This document shows, one piece after another, positions 17,415 to 25,791 of a DNA stretch of 64,000 nucleotides. Source of the stretch: Actinoplanes sp. TBRC 11911 (lineage in GTDB: Bacteria; Actinomycetota; Actinomycetes; Mycobacteriales; Micromonosporaceae); the NCBI RefSeq assembly GCF_012933445.1, contig NZ_JABBNC010000021.1, positions 95,748 to 159,747 of the forward strand. The letters run 5' to 3'. Each line of letters opens with the position of its first letter. The stretch's first letter is position 1. Below the pieces are notes generated by a model. The model was not told where the DNA came from, did not search any database, and worked only from the letters and a program-made list of their open reading frames with translations. The position numbers were made by a program, and so were the translations under genes.

Positions 17415-18319
17415 TCGAGGCCGGATCGGCGGACCGAGGACGGTGTGACGCCGTACCGCGCCTGGAATGCCCTGGTGAAGTGGGGCTGGCTGAGGAAACC
17501 CCAGCGCGCCGCGATCCGGGCGATGCTGAGGTGGCGGAACAGCGGGTTGGTCAGCTCGCTGCGCACGGTCTCGAGGCGCCGCATGCGGATGTATTCGGTG
17601 ACGGTGAACGGTTGGTCCTCGAACAGGCGGTGCAACGTCCGGGGCGCCATGCGATGGGCGGCCGCGACGCGATCGTGGGTCAGGCCGGGTTCGCTCAGGT
17701 GATCCCGTACATAGTGAAAGATCTTGATCCGCAGAGCATCCGCCGCCTTTTCGTCCTGGGCGACCTGCGCGCCCAGCATTCCGGCGATGAGGTGGAGTCC
17801 GGCATCGCCCAGCCGCCCGGCGGAAATGCCGAGGAACCCGCCTTCGCGAATCGCCGATCGGGTGAAGTCGGCCACCACGGCCCCGGCGCCCTGATCGCAC
17901 GGGAAGGGGCGGTAGAACCACTGCTCGAGGACCCGGCCGGGCAGCGCGAGGGTGTCGCGCGGAAACGTCAACGCGATCGCCGAGTACTCCTGCTCGTGGA
18001 CGGCGTCGTAGGGCCGCCCGAGGTCGTAGAAAACCATTTGCCCGGGGCGCAGCGCGACAAGGTCGTCGGCGTCGACACGAAGGGCCGCGGGGGTCAGCGG
18101 AATATACAACTTGACGATTTCGAGGGGGTCCTGCCGGACGGCCCGGCGCGTGCGGCGGAGCACCTGTGGCGTCCCCGTGATCTGCAACGCGGACATCGAG
18201 CCGAGCGACGTGGCCGAGATCTTTCCGGATGGCTCGCCCGCATCGATCGGCTGCACCGAGAGGCGCCCGAACGCATGGCAGTCCTCGGCCCACTTGACGG
18301 CGTTGCTGTCTTCCCACAT
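17396..18319 (-). CDS. AraC family transcriptional regulator
   Basis: A 307-aa regulator: an AraC_binding_2 (FeaR-like) sensor domain over the first 190 residues (SALQITGTPQVLRRTRRAVR, VALRPGQMVFYDLGRPY) and a C-terminal double HTH (IARIAARWGFLSQPHFTRAFQARYGVTP). ATG 18319 was preferred to a start further upstream because the extra 54 residues have no family support and GGGTGGG lies just before it. It is divergent from the XRE regulator gene at 18480. Inducer and targets are unknown. Confidence 0.85.
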   Translation of the reverse strand: MWEDSNAVKWAEDCHAFGRLSVQPIDAGEPSGKISATSLGSMSALQITGTPQVLRRTRRAVRQDPLEIVKLYIPLTPAALRVDADDLVALRPGQMVFYDLGRPYDAVHEQEYSAIALTFPRDTLALPGRVLEQWFYRPFPCDQGAGAVVADFTRSAIREGGFLGISAGRLGDAGLHLIAGMLGAQVAQDEKAADALRIKIFHYVRDHLSEPGLTHDRVAAAHRMAPRTLHRLFEDQPFTVTEYIRMRRLETVRSELTNPLFRHLSIARIAARWGFLSQPHFTRAFQARYGVTPSSVRRSGLDQKNVS

Positions 18320-18479
18320 CACCCACCCATCATGGCGCGGTGTTCCGGTGACCTGGGCCGCGGCGGTGTGCGGCTGGCCGCAAGAGTCAAAGAGACGGGC
18401 GGGATCAGGCAACGCGACGGCCGCGCCGCCCACGCATTTTGAATAGGCAATGTTCTGGTAAGCGGGAACGGACGAAAGC

Positions 18480-19343
18480 ATGAATCATCTCACCCTGGGT
18501 GATTTCCTGCACAGAAGGCGTGCAGCACTGACTCCCACGAATGCCGAGCCGCGACGTGTCCGTGGACTCCGGCGCGAAGAGGTGGCTGACCTCGCCGGGG
18601 TAAGCGTCGACTATTACAGCAAGCTGGAACAGGGAAAGCGGCGGCTCATTCCGAGCAATGTCGTGCTGCGTGCGCTCGCCGACGTCCTCGAGCTCGACGG
18701 CGCCGCCCGCGAGCACATGTACGACCTGGCCCGGCTGGGCCCGCACCCCGTTTCCAGGCGGGCGTCCGCGATCCAGACCGTACGCCCGTCGACGTTTCAG
18801 TTGATGGAGACGCTCGCCGATGTCCCGGTGGTACTGCTCGGCCGCCGCACCGACGTCCTCGCGGCAAACCCGCTGGCCCGCCTCGTGATCGCGGATTTCC
18901 CGGCGATGCCGTCCCGGGAACGCAATGCCGTCCGCTGGCTGTCGCTCAGTGGTCGCGCCGATCTCCACCAGGACTGGTTCGTCGCGGCATGCCACTTGAT
19001 CGGCATGCTTCGCATGGACCTCGGGCGCTACCCCGATGACCCGGAGACGATCAAGCTCATCGAGGAGTTGACCGCGCGAAGCCGTATTTTCCGTACGATC
19101 TGGGCGAAAGGACCGGTGTCCTCCGGCGGCAACTTCAGATCGACGCTGTTCTACGGGGGTGCCGCCCGGATCGACGTGCAGGTGAAGGCCGTTCGCATCA
19201 CCGACGACCCGGATCAGACGCTGCACGTGATGATCCCCGGCGCGGACCCGGCCACCCAGGCGGCGATGGCCGAGATCCGACGCGGCATCGCTACGCGTTC
19301 TCCGCGCTCAGCACCAGGTCAGCTCCCCGCTCACCGATCATGA
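18480..19343 (+). CDS. XRE family regulator with MmyB-like ligand-binding domain
   Basis: A 287-aa protein. The N-terminal HTH (LRREEVADLAGVSVDYYSKLEQGKRR) is followed by an MmyB-type ligand-binding domain with PSTFQLMETLADVPVVLLGR, LAANPLARLV and NFRSTLFYGG. MmyB-type regulators bind fatty acids or related ligands and often repress a neighbouring oxidoreductase. The downstream convergent GMC oxidoreductase gene overlaps its 3' end by 53 bp; the final residues may therefore differ from relatives. Confidence 0.87.
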   Translation: MNHLTLGDFLHRRRAALTPTNAEPRRVRGLRREEVADLAGVSVDYYSKLEQGKRRLIPSNVVLRALADVLELDGAAREHMYDLARLGPHPVSRRASAIQTVRPSTFQLMETLADVPVVLLGRRTDVLAANPLARLVIADFPAMPSRERNAVRWLSLSGRADLHQDWFVAACHLIGMLRMDLGRYPDDPETIKLIEELTARSRIFRTIWAKGPVSSGGNFRSTLFYGGAARIDVQVKAVRITDDPDQTLHVMIPGADPATQAAMAEIRRGIATRSPRSAPGQLPAHRS

Positions 19344-20874
19344 TGGACGGCGCGTGCGTGTTGCCCCTCGGTATGTCGGGCATGACCGACGCGTCCACGA
19401 CGTACAGGCCTTCGACGCCGTGCACCCGCAGGTCCGGATCCACGACAGCGTAGTCGTCGGTCCCCGCCCGGCAGGTGCCGACCGGGTGATTGATCGAGGT
19501 CAAGGTGTCCCGCACGATCCGCAGCAGCACGTCGTCGCCGTCGGACGCGGCGACGTTCATCGGCCCGAGGTAGGTCCGCATGACGGGGCTGGCGCCGATG
19601 TCGAGGGCCCGGCGCACTCCTTCGACGAGCACCGCACTATCGAATTCGTGGTCCAGGTAGCGAGGATCGATCAGCGGCGCGGCGTCCGGATCGGCCGAGC
19701 CGAGGCGCAGGGTTCCCCGGCTGAGCGGCTTCAGCAAGGTCACCAAACTGGTGAACATGGGATCGCCGCTCCCGGCGAAGTCCATGACCATGGGGATGAT
19801 CTGGATGTCCGGAGCGGGCGCCTGGTCGGCGCAGCGCAGGAACGCGGCAGCCTCGCTGAGGGCGGATGACAACGGTCCACGCCGGGTGTCCACGTAGCGA
19901 CGTTCGTTCTCCGGTGTGAAGTCCTGCGCCCACGTGTCCCCGTGCTCGACCGGCCAGCGGATCACCGCCATCGGATGATCCTGCAGATTTTCGCCCACGC
20001 CGGGCAGATCGTTCACCACGTCGATGCCCAGCTCGCGCAGATGCCCGGCCGGGCCGATGCCGGAAAGCATCAGCAACTGCGGCGTCCGCAGCGCACCCGC
20101 GGACAACACCACCGAGGACGCGCCGACGGTGATCTCCCGTCCGCCGGCATCCGTGAAGACCACACCGCGCGCGATCTCGCCGTCCATCAGCACCTGACGC
20201 ACCCGGGCGCGGGTGTGCACGACCAGGTTGGGCCGGTCCATCACCGGGTGCAGGTACCCGCGTGCCGCACTGTTGCGCTGACCGGCGCGTACGTTGCTGT
20301 AGAGCGGTCCCACGCCGTCCAGCTCGGCCCCGTTGAAGTCCCAGTTGACCGGCAGCCCGGCCTCCACGCAGGCCGCGATGAACGCCAGCGACATGGGCTT
20401 CACGTCCTTCGGCGCGGTGACCGCGATCGGCCCGCCGGTGTGGTGCAGCGGCGAGGCACCCAGCTCGTGGTCCTCGCTGCGGAGGAAACGCGGCAGCACG
20501 TCCCGCCACGCCCAGCCGCGCATACCCTGGGCCGCCCAGCCGTCGTAGTCGAGACGGTGGCCCCGGAACCACGCCATGAAGTTGATCGAGCCGCCGCCCC
20601 CGAGCGTGCGACCGGCCGAGATGGGCACCTGCCGGTTGCCGAGCTCGCGCTGCGGGACGGTCACATCGGACCAGTCGTTGCGACCGCGCAGCAGCCGGCC
20701 CACACCGCGCGGCCGGAGGATGTCGGGATCGGTGTCCGGGCCGCCCGCCTCGAGAAGCAGAACGGTGCGGCCCGCGTCCGCGCTGAGTCGCGCCGCCATC
20801 ACCGACCCGGCGGCTCCCGCGCCCACCACGATGTAGTCGAAATGCTTTCCCGCGATATCGATATTCAGAGACAT
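19291..20874 (-). CDS. GMC family FAD-dependent alcohol/choline dehydrogenase
   Basis: A 527-aa GMC oxidoreductase. The N-terminal FAD motif is DYIVVGAGAAGSVMAARL, followed by GRTLGGGGSINFMAWFRGH, GAS-VVLSAGALRTPQLLMLSG, and the C-terminal catalytic NHPVGTCRAG with GLYVVDASVMP. It oxidises a primary or secondary alcohol to aldehyde or ketone. ATG 20874 is chosen because AGGGA is 9 nt upstream, while for ATG 20883 the same AGGGA is too close. It could oxidise alcohols made by the monooxygenase, but there is no direct evidence. Confidence 0.9.
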   Translation of the reverse strand: MSLNIDIAGKHFDYIVVGAGAAGSVMAARLSADAGRTVLLLEAGGPDTDPDILRPRGVGRLLRGRNDWSDVTVPQRELGNRQVPISAGRTLGGGGSINFMAWFRGHRLDYDGWAAQGMRGWAWRDVLPRFLRSEDHELGASPLHHTGGPIAVTAPKDVKPMSLAFIAACVEAGLPVNWDFNGAELDGVGPLYSNVRAGQRNSAARGYLHPVMDRPNLVVHTRARVRQVLMDGEIARGVVFTDAGGREITVGASSVVLSAGALRTPQLLMLSGIGPAGHLRELGIDVVNDLPGVGENLQDHPMAVIRWPVEHGDTWAQDFTPENERRYVDTRRGPLSSALSEAAAFLRCADQAPAPDIQIIPMVMDFAGSGDPMFTSLVTLLKPLSRGTLRLGSADPDAAPLIDPRYLDHEFDSAVLVEGVRRALDIGASPVMRTYLGPMNVAASDGDDVLLRIVRDTLTSINHPVGTCRAGTDDYAVVDPDLRVHGVEGLYVVDASVMPDIPRGNTHAPSIMIGERGADLVLSAENA

Positions 20875-20972
20875 TGGACCCATTCCCTTTTCGGTTTCGC
20901 ATTGAGTGAAACCGCGGCCCGAACATTCGACAAGGTCGAATTCTGCCTAGGAATAGAATGGCCAGGAACGTC

Positions 20973-21200
20973 TCAGATCGCGGCCACCGTCGTCAGCCCG
21001 GCGATTCCGAGCAGCAGGCTGAAAAGGAAGAACGGCCAGTTGTGGGCACTCCACCAGCGGATCCGGGCACGGAGGTAGCCGGGGACCTCGTCGAGGCGTA
21101 CCACGCGCAGCGCGACGATGTTGAGCACCGCGACGACCATGCCGAGCGCGCCGAACCAGGCCAGCATGACCGCCAGCTCGGCCAGGGTCGTCATCTTCAT
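20973..21200 (-). CDS. Small two-helix membrane protein
   Basis: A 75-aa protein (from ATG 21200) with two hydrophobic helices: LAELAVMLAWFGALGMVVAV and HNWPFFLFSLLLGIAGLTTV, joined by a basic loop. An in-frame ATG at 21251 would put the palindrome GTCTCACTCTGAGAC inside the coding sequence, so the shorter form is preferred. No family is recognised. It is divergent from the DUF1275 gene, and both may be read from the palindrome-bearing gap. Confidence 0.55.
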   Translation of the reverse strand: MKMTTLAELAVMLAWFGALGMVVAVLNIVALRVVRLDEVPGYLRARIRWWSAHNWPFFLFSLLLGIAGLTTVAAI

Positions 21201-21234
21201 GGAGTCATGACATCCCGCGGAAACGTCGTCATGC

Positions 21235-21249
21235 GTCTCACTCTGAGAC
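21235..21249. promoter_or_regulatory. Palindromic operator GTCTCA-N3-TGAGAC, site 3
   Basis: GTCTCACTCTGAGAC: perfect half-sites identical to those of the mimR-prm region 13 kb away. It lies between the small membrane protein gene (start 21200, minus) and the DUF1275 gene (start 21306, plus), where it could control both. Confidence 0.5.
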
Positions 21250-21305
21250 ATGGATTTCGGCGACCGGCCTGCCGCGGAGGTCGCTGACACGATCTTCTGG
21301 AAGGC

Positions 21306-21962
21306 ATGAACGATCGCCTCGTGGCCCGTCTCCTGGTGCTGCTCGCCGCGGCCGCGGGCTGTCTCGACGCGCTCTGCGTGGCCCGGCTCGGCGGCCCGTT
21401 CGCCAGCGTCATCACCGGCAATTTGGTCCAGCTCGGTGGCGGTATCGGCACGCTGAACGGCCGGCTGGCGCTGTCGTGCGGGGTGGCCTTGGCCGGCTAC
21501 TCCCTCGGCGTCGCGGCCGGCGCGGTGGGCCTGCGGCGCAGCGACCCGGGGTGGGGTCGCCGCACCGGCCGGGTCCTGGTCGTCGAGTTGCTGCTTGTGT
21601 GCGCGGTGGTGGCGGGCTGGCTGGTCGCGGACGGACGCCCCGGTTCGACAGCCGCGTGGTGGCTTCTCGGCGTGGCGGCCGCGTCGATGGGCGTGCAGAG
21701 CGTGGTCACCCTGGCCTCCGGCCTGAGCCAGGCGTCGACGACTTACCTCACCGGCACGCTGACCGGCATCATCCGCGACCTGATCGAAGAGCCGCGCCGG
21801 TACGCCTCCTCCGGTCCCGGCGCGCTCCGCCTGCTGGCCCTGCTGTGCGGCGCGACGGCGGGTGCGGTGTTGCTGCGAGTGGCTCCGTTGTGGGCGCCCG
21901 TCCTGTCCGCGGCCCTGGTCGCCGTGGTCCTGGCGGTCGTGGTGGCGTCGGGCCGCCGCTGA
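21306..21962 (+). CDS. DUF1275 (YoaK) family membrane protein
   Basis: A 218-aa membrane protein with about six helices. LLAAAAGCLDALCVARLGGPFASVITGNLVQLG is the family N-terminal region (quoted in parts: CLDALCVARLGG, SVITGNLVQLG), and TYLTGTLTGIIRDL is the second conserved element. AAGGC precedes ATG 21306. The function of YoaK/DUF1275 proteins is unknown. Its promoter region contains palindrome site 3, which may link it to the monooxygenase regulon. Confidence 0.85.
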   Translation: MNDRLVARLLVLLAAAAGCLDALCVARLGGPFASVITGNLVQLGGGIGTLNGRLALSCGVALAGYSLGVAAGAVGLRRSDPGWGRRTGRVLVVELLLVCAVVAGWLVADGRPGSTAAWWLLGVAAASMGVQSVVTLASGLSQASTTYLTGTLTGIIRDLIEEPRRYASSGPGALRLLALLCGATAGAVLLRVAPLWAPVLSAALVAVVLAVVVASGRR

Positions 21963-22412
21963 GTACGGCCACCGAGCCCGCACGCGTCGTCCGTGATTAT
22001 GGGCAGCAGTCCCGTTGACCGACCTCGACCCGTGGATGAGGGACATGATTGACTCACCGCGCGGCAGAACATATCCGATATTTCGTGTTATAAGGGTGGG
22101 CTGGACCGGTCAGGCGCAGCGAGTGACCCGCGGCGCGTTCATATCGTGGGACTCGCGGCCATGTACTGAGACCCGCGACCATGTCCTGGACCAGGCGTCC
22201 GCGATGTGGGATTCCCATCCATTGTGGAGTAGTTTTTGCCCGGCAATGCGGCTTTTGTGCGGCAGGATTTCCCGGCCAGATGTGAACCTTGGAGAGTTAT
22301 GGCTCGTATGTGGGCGCAACTCTCCAAGGTTCACGAAAAGCCCACGATGTGGCTGCGGTATCCCACAAAGCGGGCCTCAACGGTCGACCACGATCGCAGA
22401 AGTGTCCGTCTG
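21963..22412. other. 450-bp intergenic region with hairpin repeat copy 2
   Basis: No gene is supported. The stretch is less GC-rich than its surroundings and contains the dispersed repeat: the flank with GCGTCCGCGATGTGGGATTC and GCGGCTTTTGTGCGG (about 22195-22265), then the hairpin core at 22282-22334. It lies between two convergent genes. Confidence 0.65.
22282..22334. repeat. Dispersed hairpin repeat, copy 2
   Basis: Perfect 17-bp arms GTGAACCTTGGAGAGTT (22282-22298) and AACTCTCCAAGGTTCAC (22318-22334), 19-nt loop containing CTCGTATGTGGGCGC. It has the longest perfect stem of the four copies. Confidence 0.87.
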
Positions 22413-22847
22413 CTAGGCCGGGCTGTCGCTCTTGGATGTGGCCTTGCGCTGGAAGGCGGCGTTCTCCTCCCGGATGCTGCGCCGCACCGCGCCGCCGAAC
22501 AACGCCATGAACAAGCCCGCGCCGCGGCCCGCGACCTCGATGGTCAGCCGGTTTCGGACGCCCCCGGCGACCTCCTCCAGGTGATGGCCGCCGGTCATCC
22601 GCATGCCCATCCGGCTGGTCTCCCAGGTGAACTCGCGGTTCGGCTCCAGGTGGGTGACCGTCCAGACCGCCTCGGTCTGGGCCGGCTGCTTGATGCGCGC
22701 CTTGCTGCCGACCCGCAGCGGGCCGTCGTCGAGGCGCTCCAGCCGCTGGACGGTCGGCAGGAAGGCCGGCCACGCGGCGATGTCGGTGGTGAGGCGCCAT
22801 AACCGGTCGAGCGGCGCCTCGATCACGAGCGTGTTCTCGTACAACAT
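22413..22847 (-). CDS. SRPBCC (START-like) superfamily protein
   Basis: A 144-aa protein with the SRPBCC fold pattern: MLYENTLVIEAPLDRLWRLT, DIAAWPAFLPTVQRLERLD, then VTHLEPNREFTWETS and a C-terminal helix with IREENAAFQRKA. Such proteins bind hydrophobic ligands in a deep cavity; many are annotated as polyketide cyclase/dehydrase-like. It is divergent from a TetR gene, with the operator at 22857-22872 directly between them, so it is the likely target of that repressor. Confidence 0.85.
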   Translation of the reverse strand: MLYENTLVIEAPLDRLWRLTTDIAAWPAFLPTVQRLERLDDGPLRVGSKARIKQPAQTEAVWTVTHLEPNREFTWETSRMGMRMTGGHHLEEVAGGVRNRLTIEVAGRGAGLFMALFGGAVRRSIREENAAFQRKATSKSDSPA

Positions 22848-22856
22848 GACGACCAC

Positions 22857-22872
22857 TGTACCATTTGGTACA
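22857..22872. promoter_or_regulatory. TetR operator overlapping the start codon
   Basis: Perfect palindrome TGTACCATTTGGTACA. Its last base is the first base of the TetR gene's ATG at 22872, and it is 10 bp from the SRPBCC start at 22847. It would block both promoters and implies a leaderless tetR message. Confidence 0.7.
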
Positions 22873-23471
22873 TGCCCGATTCCAAGGATGCTCTGCTCAG
22901 GAAAGTGCTCGACTTCGCGGCAGCCGACGGCATCGCCGACCGGAGCCTGCGGGAGATCGCGGCCGGGGTCGGGACCAGCCACCGCATGCTGCTGTATCAC
23001 TTCGGCTCGCGGGAGGGGCTGCTCGCGGCGATCGTGGGGGAGATCGAGGGGCAGCAGCGGGCCACGTTGACCAGCCTCGCGGCACAGGGCGGGCCGGACG
23101 ACGTGGCCGCGCGTCTGTGGGAGCAGGTCTCCAGCCCGGAGCTGCGCCCGTTCGTCCGGCTGTTCTTCGAGGTCTTCGCCCTGGCGGTGCGTGGCGCACC
23201 CGGCACCGAGAAGCTGCTCGAGGGGCTGACCAGCACGTGGGTCGAGGACGCCGTGCGGGCCGCCGAGGCGCTGGACGTCCCGGCCGATCGGGCATTGATG
23301 CGGCTGGGGGTCGCGGTCACCCGCGGACTGCTTCTGGATCTGCTGGCGGGCACTCCCCGGGCAGAAGTGGACGCCGCGTACGAAAGGTTTCGGCAGACAT
23401 ACAGCAGGCCCACAGCGGACTCCGAGAATTCCGCAGTAGACAAGGTGGTGAATGAAGGGAGACTGCGGTGA
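22872..23471 (+). CDS. TetR family transcriptional regulator
   Basis: A 199-aa regulator. The N-terminal HTH spans KVLDFAAADGIADRSLREIAAGVGTSHRMLLYHFGSREGLL (residues about 8-48), followed by an all-helical ligand domain. It is probably autoregulated through the palindrome that abuts its start codon and probably represses the divergent SRPBCC gene. Its stop overlaps the GTG of the serine protease gene, so the protease may share its control. Confidence 0.9.
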   Translation: MPDSKDALLRKVLDFAAADGIADRSLREIAAGVGTSHRMLLYHFGSREGLLAAIVGEIEGQQRATLTSLAAQGGPDDVAARLWEQVSSPELRPFVRLFFEVFALAVRGAPGTEKLLEGLTSTWVEDAVRAAEALDVPADRALMRLGVAVTRGLLLDLLAGTPRAEVDAAYERFRQTYSRPTADSENSAVDKVVNEGRLR

Positions 23472-24802
23472 CCATTCCTGAACACTTCGCCTACACGCCC
23501 TCTCCGGGCGGGTGGCCTCCGCCACCCGGCGAATGGCAGCAGTATCCTCCCCAGCCACCTGAGCCGCCGCGCCGGAACCGCCGGTTGATCGTGGCCATCG
23601 CGGCCGGGCTGGCCGCCCTCGTGATCGCCGCGGGCGGGGGTTTCGCCGCCGGCTGGTCGCTGCATCCGGCCAGCTCCACGCAGGCCAGCCCGTTCCTGCC
23701 GCTCACGCCCGACTCGGGCAACAACGGCGGGTTCGACGGGGGCGGCGGCTTCCCGGGCGGCGGCTTCGGTCAAGGCCAAGGCCAAGGCCAGGGGCAGGGC
23801 CAGGGCCAGGGCCAAGGGCAGGGCCAGGGCCAGAACGGCACGGCACCCGGCGGCGCCACCGACAGCCAGGTCGCCGCGGTCGCTCAGAAGGTCGATCCGG
23901 CCCTCGTCGACATCGACACGGTTCTCGGCGCGCAGAACGCCGAGGCGGCCGGCACCGGCATCGTGATCGCCTCGAACGGTGTGATTCTCACCAACAACCA
24001 CGTGGTCGCCGGCGCCACCAACATCACGGTCACCGACCTGGGCAACCAGAAGCAGTACCGCGCCGCGGTGGTGGGCTACGACCGCAGCAACGACATCGCG
24101 GTCCTGCAGCTCGCCAACGCGTCCGGGCTGACCACCGCGACGCTGGCCGGCGGCACCAGCGTCAAGACCGGCGATCCGGTGGTGGCGATCGGCAACGCGG
24201 GCGGCACCGGGGGCACCCCGAGCGCGGTCGGCGGCGCGGTCACCGGCACCGACCAGTCGATCACCGCGTCGGACGAGTCGAGCGGCTCGTCGGAGAAGCT
24301 GACCGGGCTCATCGAGGTGAACGCCGACATTCAGGCCGGTGACTCGGGCGGCCCGCTGCTCACCACCGACGGCCAGGTCATCGGCGTGGACACCGCGGCG
24401 TCGACCGGGTTCCAGTTCCAGGGCTCCGGCGGCGACGGGTACGCCATCCCGATCAGCACCGCGACCACGATCGCCGACCAGATCCGCGACGGCCACTCGT
24501 CGAACACGGTGCACATCGGCGAAACCGCGTACCTGGGCATCGAGACGACCAGCCAGAGCGAGAACGGCGCGCCCGGCGCGGCGGTCCTCGGCGTGGTCTC
24601 CGGCGCCCCGGCCGAGGCGGCCGGCCTGGCCCGCGGCGACGTGATCACCTCGCTGGGCGGCAACCGGGTCGACTCGGCCACCACGCTGACCAACCTGCTG
24701 GACCGTTTCCACCCCGGTAACAGCGTGAAAGTCGCCTGGACCAACTTGAACGGCCAGACCCAGAGCGGCACCCTCAAGCTGGCCCAGGGGCCTGTCGGCT
24801 GA
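23468..24802 (+). CDS. Membrane-anchored HtrA/DegP-like serine protease with PDZ domain
   Basis: A 444-aa protein. The order is a Pro-rich cytoplasmic N-terminus, one membrane helix (residues about 40-62), a Gly/Gln linker with ten GQ dipeptides (101-120), a trypsin-like domain with catalytic His176 (TNNHVVAG), Asp207 (SNDIAVLQL) and Ser291 (AGDSGGPLL), and a C-terminal PDZ domain (VVSGAPAEAAGLARGDVI). It degrades or chaperones misfolded proteins outside the membrane. GTG 23468 overlaps the tetR stop by 4 nt; GGGAG lies 6 nt before it. The linker is encoded by a 6-bp repeat (GGCCAA/GGCCAG) that is prone to length change. Confidence 0.93.
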   Translation: MTIPEHFAYTPSPGGWPPPPGEWQQYPPQPPEPPRRNRRLIVAIAAGLAALVIAAGGGFAAGWSLHPASSTQASPFLPLTPDSGNNGGFDGGGGFPGGGFGQGQGQGQGQGQGQGQGQGQGQNGTAPGGATDSQVAAVAQKVDPALVDIDTVLGAQNAEAAGTGIVIASNGVILTNNHVVAGATNITVTDLGNQKQYRAAVVGYDRSNDIAVLQLANASGLTTATLAGGTSVKTGDPVVAIGNAGGTGGTPSAVGGAVTGTDQSITASDESSGSSEKLTGLIEVNADIQAGDSGGPLLTTDGQVIGVDTAASTGFQFQGSGGDGYAIPISTATTIADQIRDGHSSNTVHIGETAYLGIETTSQSENGAPGAAVLGVVSGAPAEAAGLARGDVITSLGGNRVDSATTLTNLLDRFHPGNSVKVAWTNLNGQTQSGTLKLAQGPVG

Positions 24803-24948
24803 GCCTCCGGCACCCGGGTCGTCCGCGAGGGCGGCCCGGACTCGGGGAGCGCGGCCCGTCCCCGCGCGACCCGATCTCGAACGGCTGGGTGACCGCCCAG
24901 GAAAGGAACCCCGTGCCGGTCCTTGACGGCACCCAGCCCGACGCGCTC

Positions 24949-24985
24949 GCGGACCATGCCGGCCACCTCGGCCGGCATGGTCCGC
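24949..24985. terminator. Bidirectional terminator between convergent genes
   Basis: Perfect 16-bp stem GCGGACCATGCCGGCC (24949-24964) with GGCCGGCATGGTCCGC (24970-24985), 5-nt loop. It lies between the protease gene (plus) and the fluC gene (minus). No T-run on either side. Confidence 0.6.
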
Positions 24986-25069
24986 GGCGTTTCCTCGCCC
25001 GGCGGCGTCAAGAGCGAGCCCGGCGCACCGTCCGGCCTCGGCGATGCGCCCAAGGATCGCGCGAAAGGC

Positions 25070-25447
25070 CTAGTGCCAGATCGCCTCGGCCACCGCGATG
25101 CCGCAGAACGCCGCGCCCAACCCCGCGACGACGCTCGCGGCCACGTTGAGCACCGCGTACGCGCGTACCCGCTGCTCCAGAAGCCGGATCGTCTCGTAGC
25201 CGAACGTGGAGTACGTGGTCAGCCCGCCGCAGAGTCCGGTGCTGAGCAGGGCGTTCACGCTGCCCGGCACGGCGTCCACGGAGACCCCGTGCAGCAGCAC
25301 CCCGAAAATGAACGAACCGGCCACGTTGACGGTGAACGTGCCCCACGGGAAGACCGAGTCGTGCCGGGCCTGGACGGCACGGTCGGCCAGGTAACGCACC
25401 GGCGCCCCGACCGCCGCGCCCAGCATGACCAGAAGTGCGGTCGTCAC
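25070..25447 (-). CDS. crcB: Fluoride channel subunit FluC/CrcB (second copy)
   Basis: A 125-aa four-helix membrane protein with VGAPVRYLADR, FPWGTFTVNVAGSFIFGVLL and GLTTYSTFGYE, the Asn and Phe/Ser-Thr polar track motifs of FluC. It exports fluoride as part of a dual-topology dimer; with the paralogue at 25788-26198 it probably forms a heterodimer. GTG 25447 overlaps the DUF190 stop by 4 nt. Confidence 0.93.
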   Translation of the reverse strand: MTTALLVMLGAAVGAPVRYLADRAVQARHDSVFPWGTFTVNVAGSFIFGVLLHGVSVDAVPGSVNALLSTGLCGGLTTYSTFGYETIRLLEQRVRAYAVLNVAASVVAGLGAAFCGIAVAEAIWH

Positions 25448-25791
25448 TTGGACTCCGTGGTCCGGCCGACGTAGCGGATCACCTCGACCGGGTCGAGGAT
25501 CACCAGCCCCTCGGTCACCAGCTCGTCGACCTGCGGGAGAAATGCCCGGATCCGGTCCTCCTGGTCCACGATGATCACCGCCACCGGAAGGTCCTGGGAC
25601 AGCGACAACAACCGTGTGGTGTGAATGCGCGAGGACGCGCCGTAGCCCTCGATGCAGCGCAGCACCGACGCCCCGGCCAGCCCGGCGGCGTGTGCCCGGT
25701 GCACGATCTCGTGGTACAGCGGCTTGTGGCGCCAGATGTCGTCCTCACCGATGAAGATGGTGAGGCGTACGGCGGGGCCTTCGATCTTCAT
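25444..25791 (-). CDS. DUF190 protein of fluoride operon
   Basis: A 115-aa PII-like fold protein of the DUF190 family (VRLTIFIGEDDIWRHKPLYHE; RAHAAGLAGASVLRCIEGYG). DUF190 genes are often next to crcB/fluC; the function is unknown and may be regulatory. GGGGAG precedes ATG 25791. It overlaps both neighbouring fluC genes by 4 nt, giving a three-gene coupled operon. Confidence 0.9.
   Translation of the reverse strand: MKIEGPAVRLTIFIGEDDIWRHKPLYHEIVHRAHAAGLAGASVLRCIEGYGASSRIHTTRLLSLSQDLPVAVIIVDQEDRIRAFLPQVDELVTEGLVILDPVEVIRYVGRTTESK

Noticed and set aside
21201..21251. Upstream in-frame ATG 21251 for the small membrane protein
   Set aside because: It would add a polar 17-residue head and place the regulatory palindrome inside the gene.
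22015..22416. 133-codon open frame in the gap after the DUF1275 gene
   Set aside because: It passes through hairpin repeat copy 2, has no SD and no recognisable protein features.
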